From assembly GCA_934401725.1 (NCBI GenBank), contig CAKRSS010000019.1, positions 1 through 37,476 of the forward strand: DNA of 37,476 bases. The letters are read 5' to 3'. Of this stretch, positions 31,188-37,476 are shown one piece after another. Each line of letters opens with the position of its first letter. Position 1 is the stretch's first letter. The stretch comes from an uncultured Eubacteriales bacterium (GTDB taxonomy: Bacteria > Bacillota > Clostridia > Oscillospirales > CAG-272). The notes under the pieces were generated by a model. The model made no database searches, had not been told where the DNA came from, and saw only the letters and a list, made by a program, of their open reading frames with translations. Position numbers and translations under genes: made by a program.

Positions 31188-31725
31188 AAAGGGCAAACAG
31201 GCCATGAAAATGTACGTGGAGCGCAAAGCCGACAAAATCGTGTCCGAGCCGGGAGACAACCGCCCCTCCCCTGCCCTCGACGCGCGGGTATACGCGACGC
31301 TCGGCGCTAATGCGTCCCGGCAAAAGCCTCTGCGGGCGTGGTCTGTGAGAAAAATAAGCGTGCTTGCCGCCGTTCTCGTCCTGATTGTCGGGGTGGGCGT
31401 CACGGCGGTCATGCTCAAAAGAGAGCCCGCGCATGTGGTGGAGGACGCGACCTATTCCGTCGTTATCTCATACGGCGGCGAGCGTTACGGCTACGACCCG
31501 AATCGCCACTCTGAAAAATACGACCCCGACGACCTTCAGCGCCTGTCGCAATCGCCTGAGCTGTTCACCGCCACACTTGATGCCGCGGACATAATACAGA
31601 CGGACGGCGAATTTGACCGCGACAGCCTCGTCGGCGCGCGGATATGCCCGTACAGCGACGACGTGCTTATCCTGGAGTACGGCGGACAGTTCTACTGCTT
31701 CGAAAAAGTCGTCGGACAGCCATGA
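31177..31725 (+). CDS. Probable membrane anti-sigma factor
   Basis: A 182-residue single-pass protein: a cytoplasmic N-terminus of ~50 residues, one helix (VLAAVLVLIVGVGVTAVML, ~51-72), and an outside domain rich in Tyr/Asp. Overlap with the sigma gene, topology and size fit an anti-sigma factor. There is no recognisable HxxxCxxC zinc motif, so it is not a ZAS-type protein, and the fold of the outer part is unknown to me. AAGGAGG precedes the ATG at 31177. Confidence 0.65.
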   Translation: MDDKKGKQAMKMYVERKADKIVSEPGDNRPSPALDARVYATLGANASRQKPLRAWSVRKISVLAAVLVLIVGVGVTAVMLKREPAHVVEDATYSVVISYGGERYGYDPNRHSEKYDPDDLQRLSQSPELFTATLDAADIIQTDGEFDRDSLVGARICPYSDDVLILEYGGQFYCFEKVVGQP

Positions 31726-31731
31726 GGCATC

Positions 31732-31767
31732 AAAAAAGCAGACATTTCAAAAAATGTCTGCTTTTTT
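31732..31767 (+). terminator. Terminator of the sigma/anti-sigma operon
   Basis: 16-bp stem (31732-31747 with 31752-31767, loop CAAA) with A6 before and T6 after. Confidence 0.88.
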
Positions 31768-31843
31768 GCGTCCGTCGGGCGCTTTACGGTGTTTATATGT
31801 GCAGAGCCAAGCGCTCAAAACACGTCACGAAAGGAATTTTATC

Positions 31844-32392
31844 ATGAAAAAAGCTCTGATTTTCGTCTGCGTCCTCGCCACCATCTTCGCAATGACCGCC
31901 TGCTCCTCCCGGCGCGTCGAGTGGAACGGCGAGACGGATTATACTCACGTCATGCTGTCAATTGACGAGGCCAATATGTATCAGTACGTCGGTACGGCGG
32001 ACTACGTGTTCGTCGGCAAAGTGACGCAAGCGAGAACGGCAATCACAGCCGACAACGACAAAAGCAGCTACAAAATCACCGTCACGGAAAACCTCAAGGG
32101 CGAGCTCGTCGACAAAGTAGTGTGCCAAAAGCACGGCGGGCTGCTGCCCGACGGCACCATGGTGCTCTACGCCACCGACAGCACCCAGGACACCGGTCTT
32201 CCCCGCACCGGCGGCAGCTATATATTTATGGCGTACGCCCAACCCGACGGAAGCCTGCTGCTCTCCGAGCTTTACGGCAACGTGGAATACACCGAGGCGC
32301 GCCTTGCGGAATACCGGGGCTACGTCGAGCATCAACAGCCCGACGGACGTCGCCGCTCTGTATCAAAATACGACGCGGCGGAAAACAAATAA
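31844..32392 (+). CDS. Small lipoprotein of unknown function
   Basis: A 182-residue exported lipoprotein: signal peptide ending MTAC with lipid-attachment Cys20, then a beta-rich domain (TADYVFVGKV, YKITVTENLKGEL, GGSYIFMAYAQPDGSLLL). The motif order recalls clostridial lipoproteins that open with ...YVFVGKV and contain a V-T-E-N-L-K-G stretch, but I know no assigned function. The ATG at 31844 has AAGGA upstream. It lies right after the sigma/anti-sigma terminator and converges with mnmA. A longer frame upstream runs through that terminator and is not coding. Confidence 0.72.
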   Translation: MKKALIFVCVLATIFAMTACSSRRVEWNGETDYTHVMLSIDEANMYQYVGTADYVFVGKVTQARTAITADNDKSSYKITVTENLKGELVDKVVCQKHGGLLPDGTMVLYATDSTQDTGLPRTGGSYIFMAYAQPDGSLLLSELYGNVEYTEARLAEYRGYVEHQQPDGRRRSVSKYDAAENK

Positions 32393-32422
32393 CCGGGGCG
32401 GGTGCAGAGTGGCCGCTTCAGC

Positions 32423-32515
32423 GCGCACCTCTGCTGCACCATACCGCGCACCTCTGCTGCGCCGCCATACCGCCCCCGCTGCTGCGCCATACCACACACC
32501 TCTGCTCCACCCCAT
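32423..32515. repeat. Degenerate ~23-bp tandem repeat between convergent genes
   Basis: Four units (start positions 32423, 32446, 32472, 32494) vary on GCGCACCTCTGCTGCNCCATACC, with lengths 23, 26, 22 and ~22. The array fills the gap between the lipoprotein and mnmA stop codons. Confidence 0.7.
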
Positions 32516-32527
32516 TACTATCCCTCT

Positions 32528-33598
32528 CTACTGCGCCACGATAGTGCCGCCGCCGAGCACGACGTCTCCGTCGTAAAGCACGGCCGCCTGACCGGGCGTC
32601 ACGGCGCGCTGGGCGTTGTCGAAAACGATATGCACGGCGTCCTCGCCGCGCGGCGTCACGGTCGCCCACTGCTCGACCTGGCGGTAACGTATCTTTGCCT
32701 TGCAGCGAAACTCGTGCTCGGGGCACTTGCCGCTGATCCAGTTGAAGTCGGCGACGTCGGCATCTTTAGTGAACAAATCCTCGTTTTTGCCGAGCACTAC
32801 GGTGTTGTTCTGCGGGCAGATTCTGCACACATAAAGCGGCTCGGGGCCCGAGATCCCGAGCCCTTTTCTCTGCCCTATCGTATAGTGAATTATCCCCTTG
32901 TGCTGCCCTATCACATTGCCGTCCCGGTCGACGAAATTCCCTGCCGGCATCCTGTGCCCGGTCTGCCATTCAATGACGCTCGCGTAATCGCCGTCCGGCA
33001 CAAAGCAGATGTCCTGGCTGTCCGGCTTGTCTGCGTTGACAAAACCGTTCTGCTCTGATATGGCGCGAACCTCGGTTTTCCGCATGCCTCCGAGCGGGAA
33101 TTTGGTGCGGGCAAGCTGCTCCTGCGTCAGTGAGTACAGCACGTAGCTTTGATCCTTGGTCTCATCGAGCGCTTTTTTCAGGACAAATCTGCCGCCCTGC
33201 TCCTCGATCCTTGCATAATGCCCGGTGACGACGTAATCGCAGCCGAGAATGTCCGCCCGCTCGAACAGCTTGCCGAACTTCATGTAGCGGTTGCAGTCGA
33301 TGCAGGGGTTGGGCGTCATACCCCGCTCATAGCTCTCGACGAACCTGCGGATAACCGCGTCCTGAAACGCCATCGAGAAATTGAACACGTAAAAACGCAT
33401 ACCGAGCTTATAAGCGACGCTGCGGGCGTCCTCCACGTCGTCGAGCGAGCAGCAGGTGCGCGTGTGCTCGATGCCGACCTCCTCGTTGCGGAACAGCCTC
33501 ATGGTGCAGCCGATGCATTCAAATCCGCTGTCAATCATCAGCTTTGCCGCCAGCGAGGAGTCCACGCCGCCGCTCATTGCTATCAGTGCCTTCTTCAT
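32528..33598 (-). CDS. mnmA: tRNA-specific 2-thiouridylase
   Basis: MnmA thiolates U34 of tRNA-Lys, -Glu and -Gln in the cytosol using ATP and a sulfur carrier. The 356-residue protein has the PP-loop SGGVDSS (9-15), the two catalytic cysteines Cys99 (TPNPCIDC) and Cys198 (SQDICFV), and the C-terminal beta-barrels. The segment GMTPNPC and the IGQRKGLGI block are family hallmarks. It overlaps the HD-domain gene upstream by 4 bp and shares its promoter. Family length is normal. Confidence 0.96.
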   Translation of the reverse strand: MKKALIAMSGGVDSSLAAKLMIDSGFECIGCTMRLFRNEEVGIEHTRTCCSLDDVEDARSVAYKLGMRFYVFNFSMAFQDAVIRRFVESYERGMTPNPCIDCNRYMKFGKLFERADILGCDYVVTGHYARIEEQGGRFVLKKALDETKDQSYVLYSLTQEQLARTKFPLGGMRKTEVRAISEQNGFVNADKPDSQDICFVPDGDYASVIEWQTGHRMPAGNFVDRDGNVIGQHKGIIHYTIGQRKGLGISGPEPLYVCRICPQNNTVVLGKNEDLFTKDADVADFNWISGKCPEHEFRCKAKIRYRQVEQWATVTPRGEDAVHIVFDNAQRAVTPGQAAVLYDGDVVLGGGTIVAQ

Positions 33599-34158
33599 AG
33601 TCTTGTGTCCTCTTCACAGCTTCTCATTGCCAGAATGGTCTTGGAGATCAGGTCGTCTAGCGTCCATCCTAACAAGTCTGCGCCGCGCTCTATCACCTCG
33701 CGGGAGCAGCCCGCGGCAAAGTTTGCATTCTTATATTTTTTCTTGACCGATTTGAGTTCCAGGTCCGAAATGCTCTTTGACGGCCGCATGAGCGCGACCG
33801 CGCCGATGAGCCCGGTGAGCTCGTCCACCGCGTAAAGCACCTTTTCCATCTCGTGCTCGGGTCTGATGTCGACGGTCAGCATATACCCGTGGCTTGTGAC
33901 GGCATGGATAAGCCGCTCGTCGATTCCCTTCCCGCGCAGTATCTCCTGCTCCTTTATGCAGTGCTTTTCCGGGTATTGCTCGAAATCAAGATCGTGAAGT
34001 ATGCCCACGGCCTCCCAGAAGTCCGCCTCGTCGCCGTATCCCAACTCCGACGCAAACCATCGCATGACACCGCCGACCGTCCTCCCGTGATTCAGGTGAA
34101 ATTCTCCCCTGTTATATTCCTTAAGCAATTCAAACGCTTCCGCCGGTGTAGGTATCAT
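33595..34158 (-). CDS. HD-domain hydrolase
   Basis: A 187-residue cytosolic protein with an HD-type metal site: HLNHGRTVGGVMRW, AVGILHDLDFEQYPEKH and a further conserved TSHGY. Small HD proteins of this sort are phosphohydrolases acting on nucleotides or related phosphates; which one is unknown. AGGAGG lies shortly before the ATG. It is the first gene of an operon with mnmA (4-bp overlap), which may hint at RNA or nucleotide metabolism, but this is inference. Confidence 0.85.
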   Translation of the reverse strand: MIPTPAEAFELLKEYNRGEFHLNHGRTVGGVMRWFASELGYGDEADFWEAVGILHDLDFEQYPEKHCIKEQEILRGKGIDERLIHAVTSHGYMLTVDIRPEHEMEKVLYAVDELTGLIGAVALMRPSKSISDLELKSVKKKYKNANFAAGCSREVIERGADLLGWTLDDLISKTILAMRSCEEDTRL

Positions 34159-34206
34159 TCTATAATCCTCCTGAACTATGCCGTCCCGTGGGCGGCCTGC
34201 GTAATG

Positions 34207-34235
34207 ATTATAATACTAATCGCCGCTTGTGTCAA
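34207..34235 (-). promoter_or_regulatory. Promoter of the HD hydrolase-mnmA operon
   Basis: Minus strand: TTGACA (34230-34235), 17-bp spacer, TATAAT (34207-34212). Confidence 0.9.
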
Positions 34236-34281
34236 GTAATATGTGCCGAACGTCTTGATATGGCAAATATCCGAGAGACTA

Positions 34282-34310
34282 TTGAAAAGCGAGGGCATGT
34301 GTGGTACAAT
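34282..34310 (+). promoter_or_regulatory. Promoter of the leader peptide-GNAT unit
   Basis: TTGAAA (34282-34287), 17-bp spacer, TACAAT (34305-34310) with an upstream TGG (extended -10). Confidence 0.82.
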
Positions 34311-34345
34311 ATACGCAAAGTACAAAACAGAAAGGGTGATTTTTT

Positions 34346-34384
34346 ATGAAAATGAGTCGTGTATGGAGGGTTCACGCTTCCTAA
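34346..34384 (+). CDS. 12-residue leader peptide
   Basis: The peptide is MKMSRVWRVHAS. Its ATG follows AAAGGG by 9 nt, a good ribosome binding site, and it ends 30 bp before the GNAT start codon. Its own coding sequence supplies one arm of the downstream hairpin, which is the layout of an attenuation leader. Confidence 0.55.
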   Translation: MKMSRVWRVHAS

Positions 34385-34407
34385 CCCTCCGAATATATTT
34401 TTGGAGG
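34365..34407 (+). promoter_or_regulatory. Candidate attenuator with alternative hairpins
   Basis: Hairpin A pairs GGAGGGTT (34365-34372) with AACCCTCC (34383-34390). Hairpin B pairs CCTCCGAA (34386-34393) with TTTGGAGG (34400-34407), which includes the GNAT ribosome binding site; one pair is G-U. The two cannot form together. A ribosome on the leader would open A and change access to the downstream site. Confidence 0.55.
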
Positions 34408-34414
34408 AAACAAA

Positions 34415-34897
34415 ATGAAAAACCAAATCACCGTCCGTGAGGCGCTCACGGAAAACAACGAAACTCCCTTCACCGTGGAGGTCCTGCGCGACCCCGCCGA
34501 CCGTCAGCTTTTGGAGCTGGAGGACGGCTTCAAGCGCGCCATAGGCGAGGAACCGCTGACCGAGGAAAAGCAGAGACAGCTTCAGCGCGCCATTGCAGAA
34601 GGCAAAATCACCTTCTTTGTGGCAAAGCAGGGCGCGAGAGCTGTCGGCATGTGCAGCGTCGCTAAGTGCTACTCCACCTTCTCCTGCTCGGACACGGGCG
34701 TATACGAGGATTTTTACATCGAACCGGCCTTCCGCGGCCGAGGCATCGCACGGAAGCTGGCGGAAACGGCGCAGTCATGGTGCCGGGACAGGGGCATATC
34801 GAGCCTCACCGTATGCTGCGCGCCGTGCGATGAGAAAATGTATCAGGCGCTCGGCTTTGACGAGTGTCTGGGTACGACCTTCGCGCACGTTGAATAA
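34415..34897 (+). CDS. GNAT-family N-acetyltransferase
   Basis: A 160-residue acetyl-CoA-dependent acetyltransferase. The acetyl-CoA loop is RGRGIARKL, after the strand VYEDFYIEPAF; the C-terminal KMYQALGFDECLGTTF is also typical. The N-terminal ~60 residues are charged and helical. The substrate cannot be read; relatives act on antibiotics, amino acids or proteins. GGAGG (34403-34407) precedes the ATG by 7 nt and is in the predicted hairpin B. The attenuator-like leader makes an antibiotic or translation-linked inducer worth testing. Confidence 0.85.
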   Translation: MKNQITVREALTENNETPFTVEVLRDPADRQLLELEDGFKRAIGEEPLTEEKQRQLQRAIAEGKITFFVAKQGARAVGMCSVAKCYSTFSCSDTGVYEDFYIEPAFRGRGIARKLAETAQSWCRDRGISSLTVCCAPCDEKMYQALGFDECLGTTFAHVE

Positions 34898-34907
34898 CTG
34901 ACAAAAG

Positions 34908-34945
34908 GGCAGCGATCCGGAAAACCGGGTCGCCGCCTGTATTCT
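34908..34945 (+). terminator. Probable terminator after the first GNAT gene
   Basis: Stem GCGATCCGG (34912-34920) with CCGGGTCGC (34925-34933), one G-U pair, loop AAAA; extended by outer GGC/GCC pairing. The following tract is only moderately T-rich. Confidence 0.6.
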
Positions 34946-34978
34946 ATTCCCGGCGTTCTCACAACTACCGCGTCAATG

Positions 34979-35086
34979 TCATCTGTAAACGATTCCCTTT
35001 CGCTCGGAATGCTTCAGCAACACAATTCCGATCACAAGCACGACCGCCTCCGAGATGCCGAAGGTGTACCACACGATGCTACCCAT
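34979..35086 (-). pseudogene. 3' fragment of a membrane transporter gene (MATE-like)
   Basis: The minus strand encodes 35 residues containing VWYTFGISEAVVLVIGIVLL and a basic tail, then a stop. This matches the last helix and tail of MATE-type exporters, which often end in (V/A)W(Y/F)xFxxSE. Nothing of the upstream part remains, and the region now carries the promoter of the next gene. Confidence 0.5.
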
Positions 35087-35096
35087 CGTAAAATAA

Positions 35097-35125
35097 TTGA
35101 AAACCGGGTGAATCTGTGATATAAT
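35097..35125 (+). promoter_or_regulatory. Promoter of the second GNAT gene
   Basis: TTGAAA (35097-35102), 17-bp spacer, TATAAT (35120-35125). Confidence 0.85.
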
Positions 35126-35177
35126 GAGACGTCAACAACCCCGAATCTACCGCCCGACCCAACACGGAGAGAAACCT

Positions 35178-35945
35178 ATGACAAATCGTGAAATGATGGA
35201 AACAGCCATGCGGCAGTCCGCTGAGGACATGGGATGCCGCGGGGAAGATTTCTCGGCAAACGGCAATGTTGTCTTTCCCATAAAGTTAGGAAAGAACGCC
35301 CGCAAATATCTGAAGGAGCCCATCACCTGCAACCTTATTTCCTACGGGAACAACGTGGTGGCGGCCTCGGTCCCCGAGGTAATGGAGCTTGTAGCCGAGT
35401 ATACAGCGAAATTTGAATTTTACCATTGCTTTGAAACGCCTAACCTGCACTGGCTGAACGAACGCCTCTGCACACTGGGGCACAAAATCTGCTTTATGGC
35501 GGAGTACTATCTGCCGGACGTAAACAAAATACCGTCCATCCCCTGCGCCTATGAAACACGCATACTGGACCAGGCGGACTTCGCCGGGCTGTACCTGCCG
35601 GAATGGAGCAACGCCCTCTGTGAAGACCGTAAGCAATTGGACGTGCTCGGCGTCGGCGCATACGACGGGGACTCTCTGGTCGGCCTCGCCGCCTGTTCCG
35701 CCGATTGCAGCGACATGTGGCAGATCGGTGTTGACGTCCTGCCGAAATGCCGGCGTCAGGGCATCGCCTCCGCACTGACAAGCGCACTCGCAAAGGAAAT
35801 AATGAACCGCGGCAAAGTGCCGTTTTATTGCACGGCGTGGTCAAATATCCGGTCAGCCGGAACCGCCATCAAAAGCGGCTTTGTCCCCGCGTGGGTAGAA
35901 ATGACCGCAAAGCCCGCCGCAATTGTTGACGCAATGAACCGGTAA
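35178..35945 (+). CDS. GNAT-family N-acetyltransferase with N-terminal extra domain
   Basis: A 255-residue protein. The C-terminal ~120 residues form a GNAT domain: DSLVGLAACSAD, then WQIGVDVLPKCRRQGIASAL with the acetyl-CoA loop, then FYCTAWSNIRSAGTAIKSGF. The N-terminal ~125 residues (GCRGEDFSANGNVVF, then an ITCNLISYGNNVVA segment) look like a divergent partner domain. The order resembles double-GNAT clostridial proteins. GGAGAG precedes the ATG at 35178; an ATG 18 codons upstream overlaps the -10 region and is excluded. Substrate unknown. Confidence 0.83.
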   Translation: MTNREMMETAMRQSAEDMGCRGEDFSANGNVVFPIKLGKNARKYLKEPITCNLISYGNNVVAASVPEVMELVAEYTAKFEFYHCFETPNLHWLNERLCTLGHKICFMAEYYLPDVNKIPSIPCAYETRILDQADFAGLYLPEWSNALCEDRKQLDVLGVGAYDGDSLVGLAACSADCSDMWQIGVDVLPKCRRQGIASALTSALAKEIMNRGKVPFYCTAWSNIRSAGTAIKSGFVPAWVEMTAKPAAIVDAMNR

Positions 35946-36004
35946 ATTCGTTTTGCCGGGATAACATCATAAGCGCTTTGCCGTAACATGCAACGAGCTG
36001 AGAC

Positions 36005-36199
36005 ATGCCCCTCAGCGGCATCAGTCAGAAGGTGCTGACCGACAGCCTGCGCGAGATGGAGGCGGATGGGATCATCACGCGAACCGTCTGCCCGGAGGTT
36101 CCGCCGCGCGTGGAATATGCGCTATCACCGCTTGGCGAGACGCTCGGCCCCATCCTCGACGCCATGGCAAAGTGGGGGAATGATTATAAAAGTCTGTAA
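36005..36199 (+). pseudogene. Truncated, frameshifted HxlR-family regulator
   Basis: The frame gives 64 residues matching the last two thirds of HxlR-type winged-helix regulators: GISQKVLTDSLREMEADGII, EVPPRVEYALSPLGETL and ILDAMAKWG. The wing and recognition helix are present but the first ~40 residues are not. Just upstream, AACGAGCTGAGA encodes NELR, the residues expected before MPLSGISQK, but in a different frame. So the gene lost its 5' end and has a frameshift. No promoter or ribosome binding site is seen. Confidence 0.8.
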
Positions 36200-36228
36200 C
36201 CACCCGGCCTTCTGGCCGGGTGGCTTTT
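36200..36228 (+). terminator. Terminator after the HxlR remnant
   Basis: Perfect 10-bp stem CCACCCGGCC (36200-36209) with GGCCGGGTGG (36214-36223), loop TTCT, followed by CTTTTG. It outlived the gene it served. Confidence 0.78.
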
Positions 36229-36274
36229 GATGTTCCTTTGATGTAAACTCCGCCCTCACGCAACCGATCGTTGC

Positions 36275-36303
36275 TCGACAATGACGGCGTTTTATGATAA
36301 AAT
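36275..36303 (+). promoter_or_regulatory. Probable promoter of the XRE-ABC operon
   Basis: TCGACA (36275-36280), 17-bp spacer, TAAAAT (36298-36303). Weaker than the other promoters here. Confidence 0.55.
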
Positions 36304-36382
36304 ACCATCAATGAAACACACTCAAATCAACCGACACGCAGGCTGAACGCGTCCTTACAGACAGCTAAACAGGAGGCAAAAA

Positions 36383-37075
36383 ATGTTTGATACCATGAAG
36401 TTCGGCAAAGCACTTTCAACGCTCCGCAAGCGCGCCGACATGACGCAAAACGAGGTCGCGGACAGACTCAATCTGTCCCGTCAGGCAATCTCGAAATATG
36501 AGCGGGGCGAAAGCTTTCCCGATATATCCGTGCTTGTTATGATTGCGGAGCTTTTTGACGTCACGCTTGACGAGCTTATAGGCTACGGAGACCCCACCGG
36601 TGGCGAGTCTTCCCTTCTGCAAAGCATAGCCCAGGGAATCTCCGACGTTGTCGCGGAAAATATCGCGGATGTAGTGAACCTCGCGCCGCTGCTGAAGCCA
36701 AGCATTCTCGCAAAGCTGTCGCAGCAATTCGGGCGGCAAGGAATTGACATCTCCGATATCGTCGCTCTTGCCGAGTATCTGAATGACGACGCCGTTGTCC
36801 GGCTGATAGAAACCGCCACCTTCGACGACATAGGCGACGAGCTGCTTGCCAGATTCATACCCATGCTGAACCGTGCCTCCAAAGAAGCGATTTTTCAAAA
36901 AATCCTGAACGGCGAAATGGACTGGCATTTTATAGCGGCGCTTTTGCCGTACGCAGATTACATCACAACGCAGATCGAAGCGGCTGTGGTAGCGGGCGCA
37001 CTGCCACGTGAGGCTCTTGACATACTAGCCGAGTACCATTGGAGCGAAGATGGGTACAAAGAAAAGCACAACTGA
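36383..37075 (+). CDS. XRE-family transcriptional regulator
   Basis: A 230-residue protein with an N-terminal Cro/CI-type helix-turn-helix (~9-65: TLRKRADMTQNEVADRLNLS, then RQAISKYERGESFPD). The remainder is helical and Leu/Ile-rich (~85-230), with repeated units of about 25 residues of unknown role, possibly sensing or dimerisation. AGGAGG precedes the ATG. The next gene, 15 bp on, encodes an ABC exporter subunit, so it probably controls that transporter. Confidence 0.85.
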   Translation: MFDTMKFGKALSTLRKRADMTQNEVADRLNLSRQAISKYERGESFPDISVLVMIAELFDVTLDELIGYGDPTGGESSLLQSIAQGISDVVAENIADVVNLAPLLKPSILAKLSQQFGRQGIDISDIVALAEYLNDDAVVRLIETATFDDIGDELLARFIPMLNRASKEAIFQKILNGEMDWHFIAALLPYADYITTQIEAAVVAGALPREALDILAEYHWSEDGYKEKHN

Positions 37076-37090
37076 CCAAAGGAGACCTTT

Positions 37091-37476
37091 ATGTTAAAGC
37101 AGCGCGTGAAGCAATTCAGACAAAACATACTGAAAACATTAAAAAACTTCGGTTTCATCATAAACATGCTCTGGAAGACCTCTCCGTGGTCCTGCGTGGC
37201 GGTGATAATAATTGAAACAATCACCTCATTAATTCCTCTCGCCTACGTTTATGTAAGCAAAAAAATCATAGACTCAATCTTGCTCGAATATGCGGATAAA
37301 GCCGTCCGGGCTCTCGTTTCGTGGTGCGCACTTCTTGTGATAATCAATATCTCGGGCAAAGTGCTGACAAATATAAGAACTATAATCTGCACCAAATCAG
37401 GAGCAAAAATAAATAAACGCATAAATGAACTGATTATCCAAAAATGCTTGGAGTTTGATGTTTCGTTTTATGACGA
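37091..37476 (+). CDS. ABC exporter half-transporter, N-terminal part (runs off window)
   Basis: An open frame from ATG 37091 to the window end gives 128 residues and a partial codon. It shows the start of a type IV exporter membrane domain: a basic N-terminal helix (MLKQRVKQFRQNILKTL), a first membrane segment near VAVIIIETITSLIPLAYVYV, the SKKIIDSIL block, a second segment (ALLVIINIS), and a KINKRINELIIQKCLEFDVS loop. These are typical of peptide/bacteriocin or multidrug exporters. AAGGAGACC precedes the start. The codons are visibly more A/T-rich than in the central part of the window. The ATPase domain lies outside, so substrate cannot be judged. Confidence 0.8.
   Translation, partial: MLKQRVKQFRQNILKTLKNFGFIINMLWKTSPWSCVAVIIIETITSLIPLAYVYVSKKIIDSILLEYADKAVRALVSWCALLVIINISGKVLTNIRTIICTKSGAKINKRINELIIQKCLEFDVSFYD

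Noticed and set aside
31613..31843. Longer N-terminus for the lipoprotein at 31844
   Set aside because: It would run through the upstream gene and its terminator and hide the lipoprotein signal peptide.
34243..34440. A 65-residue plus-strand open frame spanning the GNAT leader
   Set aside because: It runs through the promoter and leader and lacks a ribosome binding site; the 12-codon frame at 34346 has one.

Overview
The window reads as a chromosomal segment of a GC-rich anaerobic clostridial Firmicute (Oscillospiraceae/Ruminococcaceae-like). This is inferred from gene content and signals: AGGAGG ribosome binding sites, TTGACA-17-TATAAT promoters, SpoVB- and CwlD-like proteins, a bacterial PurO-type IMP cyclohydrolase, oxygen-independent radical SAM iron/heme chemistry, and many Thr/Pro/Asp-rich lipoprotein linkers. 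I found no tRNA, rRNA, CRISPR array or complete insertion sequence. Remnants of at least four decayed genes and one IS are present.

Layout. 1-1870: tyrS and a LURP-one-like gene, both minus, ending in tandem GC-rich palindromes. 1961-5880: a heterodimeric ABC exporter driven by two tandem promoters. 6643-6835: a PurO-type IMP cyclohydrolase with a structured leader RNA. 6895-11958: a large surface-anchored protein translationally coupled to a phosphopantetheinyl transferase, then a CPA2 antiporter. 12030-18153: NamZ-like muramidase (minus), a SpoVB/MurJ-like flippase (plus), then GDPD and ComEC as a minus-strand operon whose end overlaps the flippase gene. 18252-22536: an orphan acyl carrier protein, a CwlD-like amidase, RadA, and a lone solute-binding lipoprotein.

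22559-22844 is a scar in which a truncated membrane-protein gene is joined to the last ~120 bp of an IS3-family element. 22961-28943 is the most coherent system: one promoter with two identical GTTAGC-N4-GCTAAC operators drives a double flavodoxin-like protein, a FecCD permease, an ATPase, a binding lipoprotein, a HemN-like radical SAM protein and a short DtxR/MntR-family regulator. I read it as a self-regulated anaerobic heme-iron uptake and heme-opening operon.

29328-31767 carries an EreA/ChaN/TIKI-like membrane protein, an ECF-type sigma factor and a probable anti-sigma factor. 31844-34235 has a lipoprotein and the convergent HD-hydrolase/mnmA operon. The right end (34282-37476) is accessory in character: a GNAT gene behind a 12-codon leader peptide with two mutually exclusive hairpins, a second GNAT, fragments of a transporter and an HxlR regulator, and an XRE regulator leading into an ABC exporter that runs off the window.
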